This document shows positions 1 through 7,099 of a stretch of 7,915 nucleotides of DNA, piece by piece. Position 1 is the first letter of the stretch. Each line of letters starts with the position of its first letter. A program made the translations under genes and the position numbers. The notes under the pieces were generated by a model that was not told the DNA's origin, did not search any database, and worked only from the letters and a program-made list of their open reading frames with translations. Source of the DNA: an uncultured Mollicutes bacterium (GTDB lineage Bacteria; Bacillota_I; Bacilli_A; RFN20; CAG-288); the NCBI GenBank assembly GCA_900549915.1, contig URQF01000062.1:1-7915 (forward strand). The letters are read 5' to 3'.

Positions 1-387
1 CAAGGTATCGGAGATACTCTCAGAGTCTCTTTAGCGGATAATCGTATCGAGGAAATCCGGGCCTGCAAGGAACTCCTTCGCCTATCGGGAAGAAGAAACA
101 ATATTCCGGAATTAATCGTGTGCCCTAGCTGTGGAAGAAGGGCAGAGAACAGGCGTCCGATTGCCGATGAGGTCTTAAAACGTCTCGATACGATAAACAA
201 AAATATCAAAGTTGCCATCATGGGATGTCCTGTCAATGGCGTCGGTGAAGCGAAAGATGCCGATTATGGATTAGCAGGAACTGGTAAGAAAAATCTTCTT
301 CTTTTCTTCTGCAAAGGAAAGGTTATCGGAACCTATCCAAAAGAAAAAGCTAGGCAAAAACTCCTTGACGCAAGGGAAAGCGATTGA
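1..387 (+). CDS. ispG: 4-hydroxy-3-methylbut-2-enyl diphosphate synthase, 3' part (5' end outside window)
   Basis: C-terminal 128 residues of IspG (GcpE), the [4Fe-4S] enzyme that reductively converts MEcPP to HMBPP in the MEP isoprenoid pathway. The reading frame is open from base 1. The ATG-less stretch before the iron-sulfur region (GDTLRVSL, bases 10-33) matches the family, so the GTG at 118 is an internal codon and not a start. Cluster ligands are visible: the two Cys of CPSCGR (bases 121-138), the Cys of MGCPVNGVGEA (about 220-252) and its Glu. The protein ends at TGA 385-387, the usual family end. Arg of the invariant LRVSL is AGA (22-24). Four AGG codons (139, 151, 352, 373) occur; the first two sit at positions that are hydrophobic in other IspGs, which fits AGG being Met. 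One internal ATG is present. A hairpin terminator follows two bases after the stop. Confidence 0.96.
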   Translation, partial: QGIGDTLRVSLADNRIEEIRACKELLRLSGRRNNIPELIVCPSCGRRAENRRPIADEVLKRLDTINKNIKVAIMGCPVNGVGEAKDADYGLAGTGKKNLLLFFCKGKVIGTYPKEKARQKLLDARESD

Positions 388-388
388 A

Positions 389-413
389 AAAAGGCGCCCA
401 ATCGGCGCCTTTT
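389..413. terminator. Bidirectional intrinsic terminator between ispG and the helicase gene
   Basis: A perfect hairpin: AAAAGGCGCC (389-398), loop CAATC (399-403), GGCGCCTTTT (404-413). The GC core is six pairs with four A-T pairs below it. On the + strand it follows the ispG stop and is succeeded by a T-rich run. On the - strand the A run at 388-392 becomes the U tract, just after the helicase stop at 415-417. The convergent genes therefore appear to share one terminator in both directions. Confidence 0.9.
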
Positions 414-414
414 C

Positions 415-1797
415 TTATTGTTTAGATTTTCTCTTTCTTGGATTCTCGTCATCCCTGTGGAAGTCTGTTGCATTGCCACCACTCTTGATGATATTGGTAA
501 GAACAACTTTTTTCCGATGCTTGAGTTTGACAAGATCTACAGCACGTTGGACTTTCTTCTTATAGTTTGGTTTTACCTTTTTCGATTTTGTCTTATTCAC
601 AACATGCCGGATCTTCTTCTGAAGTTTTTCATTCTCGGCACGGTCTTTTTTACCCCTGTTCTTGAATTGATAATTTCCACGGCTGTTGCGCAGAACACCA
701 CTGGAAAGAATCAAGGTATCGAAACTGAGGCCACGTTTGTTCAGATCCTTAGCCTTTTGAAGACCATCCTCATCTCCGTCGGAGACAAAGAAATAGGAAT
801 CACCAGGAGCATCAAATCGTCCTGCTCGTCCCGCACGATGGAAATAATAATCTAGATCATAAGGAAGATCCACCGAAACAATCGTATCGACCTGAGGAAT
901 ATCAATACCACGGGAAACATAGTCGGATGCTAAAAGGAGATGTTCTTCGTCTTTCCGGAATTTGTCCCTTGTCTGTTTGATAACACGTTTATCCAAAGCG
1001 CCATGGACAAAGAGGAAATGAACGTTCCTATTTTTCAAGTCTTCTGCAACTTTGTAAAGTTCTTCTTTCGAAGAAACAAAGGCAATCGTCTTGTAAGGTT
1101 TCTTCTGATCCAAGAAGCATTTCAAAGCCTCTGCTTTGGAGGACGTACGAATATCAATCCTATGATGGCTTACGCTCTTGTTTGTGATTTCTTTCCGGAC
1201 ATCGACAACATTCAGAATATGGAAGGTACGTTTGACACGAGTGACATCCTGTACATTGACACTAGCCGAGAAGAAGGAAATCCTTCCTTTCTCTTTTGGT
1301 TTGCTAAGGGAAGCAAGACAATCAGCAAAACCATCGAAAGCAATCCTATCTCCTTCATCAATGACAATTCGCTTCAGTTCGTTAACAGGATAGTGGCTAG
1401 TTACCTTAGGGTAGAGAGAAGGTGTGATTAAAACAATCAAAGGACTGCTCTTTGTAAAGTCTTTTTCGTCATAGATAGCCTTTACAGCACCTTTGGAAAA
1501 GCCCCTGTCATTTAAAAGACGGGATGCAACTTCTTTGATCTGGCTAAGCAAAGCAACGGTAGGAGAAAGAATAATCGCTTGTACATGTCCATCATCTTTC
1601 CTATCCGAAAGGATTGGACAAAGATAGCTTAAAGTCTTTCCTGTACCAGTCGGTGCGATACCAAGAACATTTTTCCCTTTCAACCTTAAAGGGATAACTT
1701 TTGCCTGGATAGGTGACCTATTGACGAAGCCTTCTTTCTCAAGGGCACTGGTCAGAACGCTATTCAGGGCTGTGCTTTTAAAAGAAAGCTCCTGCAT
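415..1797 (-). CDS. Divergent DEAD-box ATP-dependent RNA helicase with basic C-terminal tail
   Basis: A 460-residue superfamily 2 RNA helicase, expected to unwind RNA duplexes (rRNA assembly or mRNA decay) using ATP. Motifs in order: Q motif SPIQ (28-31), Walker A APTGTGKT (48-55), Ia PTVALL (79-84), Ib TPSL (125-128), II DEGD (147-150), III SAS (177-179), IV region IAFVSSK (238-244), V SRGID (295-299), VI HRAGRAGR (320-327). Several depart from DEAD, SAT, PTRELA and HRIGRTGR. Residues from about 377 to the end are Lys/Arg-rich, a typical RNA-binding tail. The literal translation has no Met after residue 1 but 11 AGG codons (27, 38, 66, 98, 151, 172, 213, 257, 277, 381, 448). Position 27 matches the frequent Met before TPIQ, and 38 sits in the hydrophobic IPLxL. 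It is third in the operon, 18 nt after aspS. CshB is a possible relative, but the divergence leaves subfamily assignment open. Confidence 0.9.
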   Translation of the reverse strand: MQELSFKSTALNSVLTSALEKEGFVNRSPIQAKVIPLRLKGKNVLGIAPTGTGKTLSYLCPILSDRKDDGHVQAIILSPTVALLSQIKEVASRLLNDRGFSKGAVKAIYDEKDFTKSSPLIVLITPSLYPKVTSHYPVNELKRIVIDEGDRIAFDGFADCLASLSKPKEKGRISFFSASVNVQDVTRVKRTFHILNVVDVRKEITNKSVSHHRIDIRTSSKAEALKCFLDQKKPYKTIAFVSSKEELYKVAEDLKNRNVHFLFVHGALDKRVIKQTRDKFRKDEEHLLLASDYVSRGIDIPQVDTIVSVDLPYDLDYYFHRAGRAGRFDAPGDSYFFVSDGDEDGLQKAKDLNKRGLSFDTLILSSGVLRNSRGNYQFKNRGKKDRAENEKLQKKIRHVVNKTKSKKVKPNYKKKVQRAVDLVKLKHRKKVVLTNIIKSGGNATDFHRDDENPRKRKSKQ

Positions 1798-1801
1798 AAA
1801 T

Positions 1802-1807
1802 ACCTCC
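1802..1807 (-). promoter_or_regulatory. Ribosome binding site of the helicase gene
   Basis: GGAGGT on the minus strand, four bases before the ATG at 1797 and inside the 18-nt gap after the aspS stop. It supports this start, with independent re-initiation after aspS. Confidence 0.8.
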
Positions 1808-1815
1808 AGAATAAA

Positions 1816-3555
1816 TTATTTTTCTTCTTTGACAACCGGAACAATCTTCAGTCCTAAGATATCCGTATCAGCATTCGGGACCGGAGAAGGACACTGGCTC
1901 ATCGGCTCGAAGGCTTTCAGATTCTTCGGGAAAGCGACGACGTCACGGACATTGTCCGTTTCAGCAAGTTCCCTTGCAAGACGTTCGACACCAATACCGA
2001 AGCCGCCTTCCGGTGGGACACCGTATTCAAGGGCTTGAACCAGGAATCCGAAACGCTCGTTGATGTCTTCCTGAGTAAGTCCTAAAATCTCAAACACCTT
2101 CTTTTGGACATTCGAGTCATAGATACGAAGTGCACCAGAAGAAAGTTCAACGCCATTTAAAACAGTATCATAGCTGGTCGAACGGATTTTCTCCGGAGCC
2201 GTTTCAAGAAGCGGAAGGTCTTCGTCAATCGGACGAGTGAACGGATTGGAAAGAGCTTCATAATGTCCATCTGGCTCTTTCTCGAATAGCGGCCAGTCAA
2301 TAACAAATAAAGGCTTAAAATCGTCCTTCTTTGTTAAGCCTAATTTCTTTCCATAATAGGAACGAAGTGCACCAAGAGCCCAGCAAGCATAATCTTCCTT
2401 AGCATCCGCGCAAAGAATCAGTAAATCATCTTCGTTTGGCTTTACTTCTTCTTTCAGCTTTTCAAGGGCATCCGGATGAATGTTTTTGATAATGGAACCA
2501 GTAAACTGGCCATTTTCGAATTTCAGATGAGAAACACCGAACACACGGAATTTCTTAGCCAGGACATTATCTAAGTCCCTCTGTTTACGAGTCGTTTCTT
2601 TGGCTAACGAAGGAACTAAAAGGGCTTTGACTGACTTTCCTTCATAGGCTTTGAATCCACAATCCGAAAGAATCGGAGTGACATCTTTGATAAGCCTATC
2701 AAAACGCCTATCTGGTTTATCAGTACCATAATAATGAATTGCATCGGCATAGCTTAAGCGTTTGAAGTCAGGGAGATCAATATTGCGGATCTTCTTGAAA
2801 ACATGCTTAAGCAATCCTTCAATGATATGGAGAACATCTTCCCGAGTACAGAAGGACCTTTCACAGTCAATCTGCCTAAATTCAGGCTGACGATCCGCAC
2901 GCTGGTCTTCATCACGATAGCAGTGAGCAAGCTGGAAATAACGATCCGTTCCAGCAACCATCAGAAGCTGTTTATAAAGTTGTGGAGACTGTGGAAGAGC
3001 ATAGAAGCTTCCTGGATAAATACGACTCGGAACTAGATAGTCACGTGCTCCTTCCGGAGTTGATTTAATCAAAGTCGGAGTATCGATTTCCTGGAAATTC
3101 TGGCTATAAAGATATTCACGGGTATAGCGGCTGAGATCCGAACGGATCTTCCTATACTTTTGCCTGATTGGACGACGTAAATCCAGATAACGATAAACTA
3201 AGCGAGTATCTTCGCTTGCTGTGGTATCGTCCTTAAGTTCGAAAGGTGTTGTCTTGGAAACAGAAAACACTTTAATAGCAGAAACATCAATTTCGATTTC
3301 ACCAGTGGGAATCGAGTGGTTCCTTTCACTACGACGGACAACTTTGCCTTTGACCTGGATGCAGTATTCCGGACGAATGTCACTTTCCTTGTAGATTTTG
3401 ACCGGAACATTCAGCTGAGTGATTCCGTATTTATCACGGAGATCCACGAAACAAAGGGAACCAAGATTACGGACAGTATTGACCCATCCGCAAAGAGTTA
3501 CTTCTTTTCCTTCATCGGCTAAGCGTAATTCGCCGCAATTATAATCACGTAACAT
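1816..3555 (-). CDS. aspS: Aspartyl-tRNA synthetase (bacterial type, class II)
   Basis: A 579-residue cytosolic enzyme that charges tRNA-Asp. Order of parts: N-terminal OB-fold anticodon domain (GWVNTVRNLGSLCFVDLRD, 23-41), motif 1 and flipping-loop region (STPEGARDYLVPSR, 165-178), motif 2 (CYRDEDQRADRQPEF, 212-226), the bacterial GAD-like insertion (about 290-420), and motif 3 (GGFGIGVERL, 517-526). Length is close to other bacterial AspRS. Nine AGG codons (78, 131, 135, 227, 233, 283, 287, 326, 528) include four at strongly Met-preferring sites: RRPxMQ (131), QIDxEMSF (233), DKPDxRFxM (287) and RLxM (528). All conserved Arg are CGN. Oddities: Ser436-Asn437 replaces the His-His pair that usually precedes PFT, and motif 3 has Glu-Arg in place of Asp-Arg. 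It starts 3 nt after the hisS stop; its SD lies in the hisS 3' end. Confidence 0.96.
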   Translation of the reverse strand: MLRDYNCGELRLADEGKEVTLCGWVNTVRNLGSLCFVDLRDKYGITQLNVPVKIYKESDIRPEYCIQVKGKVVRRSERNHSIPTGEIEIDVSAIKVFSVSKTTPFELKDDTTASEDTRLVYRYLDLRRPIRQKYRKIRSDLSRYTREYLYSQNFQEIDTPTLIKSTPEGARDYLVPSRIYPGSFYALPQSPQLYKQLLMVAGTDRYFQLAHCYRDEDQRADRQPEFRQIDCERSFCTREDVLHIIEGLLKHVFKKIRNIDLPDFKRLSYADAIHYYGTDKPDRRFDRLIKDVTPILSDCGFKAYEGKSVKALLVPSLAKETTRKQRDLDNVLAKKFRVFGVSHLKFENGQFTGSIIKNIHPDALEKLKEEVKPNEDDLLILCADAKEDYACWALGALRSYYGKKLGLTKKDDFKPLFVIDWPLFEKEPDGHYEALSNPFTRPIDEDLPLLETAPEKIRSTSYDTVLNGVELSSGALRIYDSNVQKKVFEILGLTQEDINERFGFLVQALEYGVPPEGGFGIGVERLARELAETDNVRDVVAFPKNLKAFEPMSQCPSPVPNADTDILGLKIVPVVKEEK

Positions 3556-3558
3556 TGT

Positions 3559-4809
3559 TTACCTCTTTTCGAGAAGAGAGACGACCTCTTCCTCTTTCAC
3601 TTCGACTTGTTCACGAGTAGACCTATCTTTGATTTTAAGAGTCTGATCCGAATCAAGGATAAGGACCTTTTTAGCGCCAAGGCGATCCGCCCTCTTAAAG
3701 CATCCACCCCTGCCCTTTCCAAAGGAAGCGATGGAAACGGAGAATCCGTCCTTACGGAGCTGGTCAGCAATCTTAAGTGCAAGACCGTTTCGCCTAAGGT
3801 CAATCCTGAAAACAGAAACATTGTTTCCGGGAACTAATTCATTCCTACGATCTTCCGTAAGAGAAAGAAGGACACGTTCCACACCAAGAGAAAATCCAAT
3901 GCCTTCCCTCTTCGGGCCACCAATCTGTTCCCTTAAGGAAGAATATTTTCCGCCGCCACCGATGGCACCGACAGAAGAGTTTCCGGTATCATAGATTTCC
4001 CAGACAAGCCCAGTGTAGTAATCTAAGCCACGAACCAATTCAGAATCCACTTCGTATTCAATACCAAGAGAATCCAGAGTATTCAGAATCGATTGCTTCT
4101 CTGCCTGGTCTTCCTCATTTAGATAGTCACCAATACGAGGTGCCTTGCTGGCAATAGCCTGATCCGCTTCGACTTTGCAATCAAGGATTCGAAGAGGATT
4201 CGTTTCAAGACGGCGTTTGCAATCGTCACACCTTTCATTGATTTTCGGCTGGAAATAGGCATACAAAGCCTTCTTATAGTTTTCACGGCTTGCAAAAGAA
4301 CCAAGGTAGTTCAGTTTTGCTTTGACCTTATGTCCTAAGATTGCTTCGGCAGAGCGAAGAGATAACAGGAAAGCATCTAAAGAAGCATCCAAGTCGATTT
4401 TGGTATCGATAAATTCAACACCATATTGGTTGAATTGGCGAAGACGTCCGGCTTGCGGACGTTCATAACGGAAAACAGGTCCGAAATAACAAAGACGCAA
4501 AGGCCTGTCCGGAGAAACATAAAGCTTGTTTTCAATAACAGCTCGGCTAACAGAGGCCGTGAATTCAGGACGTAAGGTATAATCCTTGTCGCCTTTCTTA
4601 GCTAAGTCAAATGTTTCTTTTGTGACAATATCACTGCTTTCACCGACAGTGCGATGGAAAAGACGGTTTTCCTCAAACATTGGCAGCTCAATATCAGAGC
4701 AACCATAAAGATGAGCCCTGTTTAGGCTGATAGACCGGATTTTAGAAAGCAAAGCTTCCTGCCGGCCATAATAATCAATCGTTCCACGAGGTTTGGTAAT
4801 AATTGGCAT
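3559..4809 (-). CDS. hisS: Histidyl-tRNA synthetase (class II)
   Basis: A 416-residue enzyme that charges tRNA-His, normal length for bacteria. Visible motifs: motif 1 region LPMFEENRLFHRTVGESSDIV (42-62), LRPEFTAS (79-86), motif 2 FRYERPQAGRLRQF (113-126), a Cys pair CDDC followed by KRRLETNPLRILD (194-210), the His-specific LVRGLDYYTG (258-267), GGGGKYSSL (284-292) and motif 3 GIGFSLGVER (303-312). The C-terminal anticodon domain holds FKxADRLGAKK (371-381). LRPEFTA has Phe where Gly is more usual. Twelve AGG codons (31, 102, 193, 293, 301, 322, 335, 339, 367, 373, 396, 416) are present against one internal ATG. Those at 301 (GGPxM, before GIGF) and 396 (KDM, before the EQ strand) sit on family Met positions. 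It is first in the hisS-aspS-helicase operon and has its own promoter and a strong SD. Confidence 0.97.
   Translation of the reverse strand: MPIITKPRGTIDYYGRQEALLSKIRSISLNRAHLYGCSDIELPMFEENRLFHRTVGESSDIVTKETFDLAKKGDKDYTLRPEFTASVSRAVIENKLYVSPDRPLRLCYFGPVFRYERPQAGRLRQFNQYGVEFIDTKIDLDASLDAFLLSLRSAEAILGHKVKAKLNYLGSFASRENYKKALYAYFQPKINERCDDCKRRLETNPLRILDCKVEADQAIASKAPRIGDYLNEEDQAEKQSILNTLDSLGIEYEVDSELVRGLDYYTGLVWEIYDTGNSSVGAIGGGGKYSSLREQIGGPKREGIGFSLGVERVLLSLTEDRRNELVPGNNVSVFRIDLRRNGLALKIADQLRKDGFSVSIASFGKGRGGCFKRADRLGAKKVLILDSDQTLKIKDRSTREQVEVKEEEVVSLLEKR
3562..3567 (-). promoter_or_regulatory. Ribosome binding site of aspS, overlapping the last codons of hisS
   Basis: AAGAGG on the minus strand, six bases before the aspS ATG at 3555. 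It is formed by the last two hisS sense codons, AAG and AGG, just before the TAA. This implies tight translational coupling of hisS and aspS. Confidence 0.8.
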
Positions 4810-4815
4810 TGTAGG

Positions 4816-4821
4816 CCTCCT
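4816..4821 (-). promoter_or_regulatory. Ribosome binding site of hisS
   Basis: Consensus AGGAGG on the minus strand with a 6-nt spacer (CCTACA) to the ATG at 4809. It fixes the hisS start and shows that the anti-SD CCTCC is conventional despite the AGG codon change. Confidence 0.9.
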
Positions 4822-4831
4822 AAATCATCTA

Positions 4832-4840
4832 ATTATAGCA
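4832..4840 (-). promoter_or_regulatory. Extended -10 promoter of the hisS-aspS-helicase operon
   Basis: The minus strand reads TGCTATAAT, a perfect -10 hexamer (4837-4832) with the TG extension. No good -35 hexamer is seen 15-18 bases upstream, as is common for extended -10 promoters. The predicted +1 near 4825 gives a leader of about 16 nt carrying the AGGAGG, which leaves no room for a T-box or attenuator. The gap 4810-4880 contains only this promoter, the SD, and a weak 4-bp stem (TGCC 4858-4861 with GGCA 4871-4874) after rel. Confidence 0.75.
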
Positions 4841-4880
4841 CGAAAGAGGAGGAAGAATGCCGATAAAATAGGCAAAAGAC

Positions 4881-7091
4881 CTAATGGAATTTACGATGAA
4901 TCTGGAAAACGGATTTAACGCTCGAAATGGCGGAAATATAAGAATCCAGGGCTTCCTTATCCTTCGCCCTAATCGTCAATTCAATCGTTGTGCTTGAATT
5001 CGAAGAATGATACTTTGCGTTGATTTTAGTAACTTTACAATTTACCGCGGATAAACTATTCCTAAGGTCAACAAGAAGCTTATCACGATCGTGACATTCC
5101 ACTTCAAGGTCAACCGGAAATTCTTTTTCTTTGATTCCGGAAGGATTCCATCGGACCTTGATTAATCGTGAATCCGATGGGTTCTTCGTGACATTCGGAC
5201 AATCCGCACGATGAACTTTCACACCTTGGCCCGTAGAAACAAAACCTATAATTTCATCGCCCGGAATTGGACGGCAGCAGTTAGCAAGATTAATCCTGAT
5301 GGAATCACCGTTTTCAAGGACAACAGCATCCGTGGTATTAACCTTAGAAAGACCTCGGGAATTGATTCGATCAGCCCTTTCTTGTCCGGTTAAGGCAGAG
5401 GTGTAGCTGACATTTTCACTTGTTTCAATAATCTGCGAGGCAGAAATAGAACGGCCGCCTAATTTCACATATAATTCATCCGGTGTATCACAATCAAAAG
5501 TAACTAAGACCTTTTTGGTAATCACTTGGGAAGGATCCACGGAAATCTTGCGTTCCCGTAAAGAATCCACTAAAGTCTGCTTTCCGCGTTTGATCAGATT
5601 CTCTTTTACGAAGTCAGCATTGACTTTGACAAGATACTTTCGAATCTTTGTCTTGGCAAAACCAGTTTTAGCCCTGTTGAGCCATTCGGAGTTCGGAGAA
5701 GAGTTCTTCCCGGTTATTACTTCCACAATATCACCCGTCTTAAGTGCAGTGGAAATAGGAACCAGAACACCATTGACTTTAGATCCAGAGAGATGGTCTC
5801 CAAGATCCGAATGAATTCGATAGGCAAAATCAATAGGAGTTGCGCCATTCGGAAGACAGATTACGTTTCCTTTTGGAGTGAAAACATAGACATTCGCATC
5901 AAAGATGTCATGGCTTAAAGCATCCCTATATTCCTTTGCATTATCGTCATTATCTTCGGCAGTAAAGGAAACAAAGTCCTTAAACCAATGGAGCTGGTTT
6001 TCGATTTCAGCCTGCTCTTTTCTCGGGTCGTAATTGCTGCCTTCCTTATAACGCCAATGAGCAGCAACACCGCCTTCGGCGATTTCATCCATCTGTCTGG
6101 TACGGATTTGAATTTCAAAGTTTCGCCCAGAAGAAGTCCTAACCGTCGTATGAAGAGATTGATACCTGTTTGGTTTAGGCCTTGCAATATAATCTTTGAA
6201 ACGTCCAGGGACTGGTTTGAAGTTTGCATGGACATATCCAAGAATTTCGTAGCATTGTTGCTCAGTACTAGTAACAATACGAAGAGCAAGAAGATCGTAA
6301 ATCTGCTCAAAAGTATGGTGCTTTGTGTACCTTTTCTTGTAGATAGAATAAACAGACTTTACACGATCAGTTATTTCGAAAGGAATTCCAGATTTCTGTA
6401 AAATCAAAGAAAGCTCGCTTTTCAATTCATTAAGAGCGGATTTGGCATCCTTAACGGAATTGGTCCTCCATTCTTCGATTTGCTTATAGATTTCTGGTTT
6501 TGTGTAATAGAGAGAAAGATCTTCCAGTTCGGTTTGTACCTTATACAAACCGAGACGATGAGCAATAGGAGCGTATACTTCTAGTGTTTCTTCAGAAATA
6601 GAAACCTGTTTATGCTCCGGCTGAAACTGAAGCGTTCGCCTGTTATGAAGTCGATCTGCAAGTTTAACGATGATGACACGAATATCTTTGGCCCTAGCAA
6701 CAAAAATCTTTCGATGGTTCTCAGCGGTAAATTCAACATTCTTGTAATCGCTAAGGCGCGTAACTTTTGTTAAGGCCTCGACCCTGTCCGCGACTTCCGG
6801 TCCGAAGCGGTCATTGATTTCCTGTTTTGTCGTTCCAGTATCTTCGATCGTATCATGCAAAAGACCAACCCTGATTGTTGTTGGTCCGCCTTGAAGTTCA
6901 GCAATAATTTCAGCCACACCAAGACAATGCGTGATATAGGGATCACCGGATTTTCTAAACTGCCCATCGTGTTTCTTTTCGGCAAAACGATAAGCTTCTT
7001 CGATTTTCGCTAAATCTTTAGGATCCTTGATGTAGGTAGAATAGACTGCCTTGACTTCATCAAAGGTATAGACCGCTTTCGGAAGGTTCAT
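4881..7091 (-). CDS. relA: Bifunctional (p)ppGpp synthetase/hydrolase Rel (long RSH)
   Basis: A 736-residue stringent-response enzyme that makes (p)ppGpp from GTP/GDP and ATP on starved ribosomes and hydrolyses it with its HD domain. Domains: HD hydrolase about 30-200 (FRKSGDPYITH 45-55, LLHDTIED 77-84, LADRLHN 144-150), synthetase about 240-350 (YDLLALR 265-271, RFKD 297-300, YQSLHT 310-315, EIQIRT 326-331), TGS 400-460, zinc-finger/CC region (NCCRPIPGD 604-612, HRADC 627-631) and ACT 655-736. RFKD is the RxKD signature of bifunctional RSHs, and the HD residues are intact, so both activities are expected. Fifteen AGG codons (74, 103, 133, 151, 209, 254, 304, 309, 318, 389, 473, 572, 599, 677, 708) are present against one internal ATG. 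Five hit near-invariant Met (133, 151, 254, 304, 309). It starts 8 nt after apt with no SD and stops at TAG. Confidence 0.97.
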   Translation of the reverse strand: MNLPKAVYTFDEVKAVYSTYIKDPKDLAKIEEAYRFAEKKHDGQFRKSGDPYITHCLGVAEIIAELQGGPTTIRVGLLHDTIEDTGTTKQEINDRFGPEVADRVEALTKVTRLSDYKNVEFTAENHRKIFVARAKDIRVIIVKLADRLHNRRTLQFQPEHKQVSISEETLEVYAPIAHRLGLYKVQTELEDLSLYYTKPEIYKQIEEWRTNSVKDAKSALNELKSELSLILQKSGIPFEITDRVKSVYSIYKKRYTKHHTFEQIYDLLALRIVTSTEQQCYEILGYVHANFKPVPGRFKDYIARPKPNRYQSLHTTVRTSSGRNFEIQIRTRQMDEIAEGGVAAHWRYKEGSNYDPRKEQAEIENQLHWFKDFVSFTAEDNDDNAKEYRDALSHDIFDANVYVFTPKGNVICLPNGATPIDFAYRIHSDLGDHLSGSKVNGVLVPISTALKTGDIVEVITGKNSSPNSEWLNRAKTGFAKTKIRKYLVKVNADFVKENLIKRGKQTLVDSLRERKISVDPSQVITKKVLVTFDCDTPDELYVKLGGRSISASQIIETSENVSYTSALTGQERADRINSRGLSKVNTTDAVVLENGDSIRINLANCCRPIPGDEIIGFVSTGQGVKVHRADCPNVTKNPSDSRLIKVRWNPSGIKEKEFPVDLEVECHDRDKLLVDLRNSLSAVNCKVTKINAKYHSSNSSTTIELTIRAKDKEALDSYISAISSVKSVFQIHRKFH

Positions 7092-7099
7092 CTTATTAA

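Noticed and set aside
118..387. Short independent ORF starting at GTG 118
   Set aside because: The frame is open from base 1 and encodes typical IspG sequence before this codon, so the GTG is an internal Val.
418..855. Plus-strand 145-codon ORF, and other opposite-strand ORFs such as 940-1431 and 5988-6401
   Set aside because: They lie fully antisense to strongly supported genes, have no recognisable family motif, and show the skewed composition of shadow frames.
4858..4874. Small stem (TGCC/GGCA) after rel as a rel terminator
   Set aside because: Only four pairs around a 9-nt loop and no clean U tract on the minus strand. Read-through from rel into hisS is equally possible.
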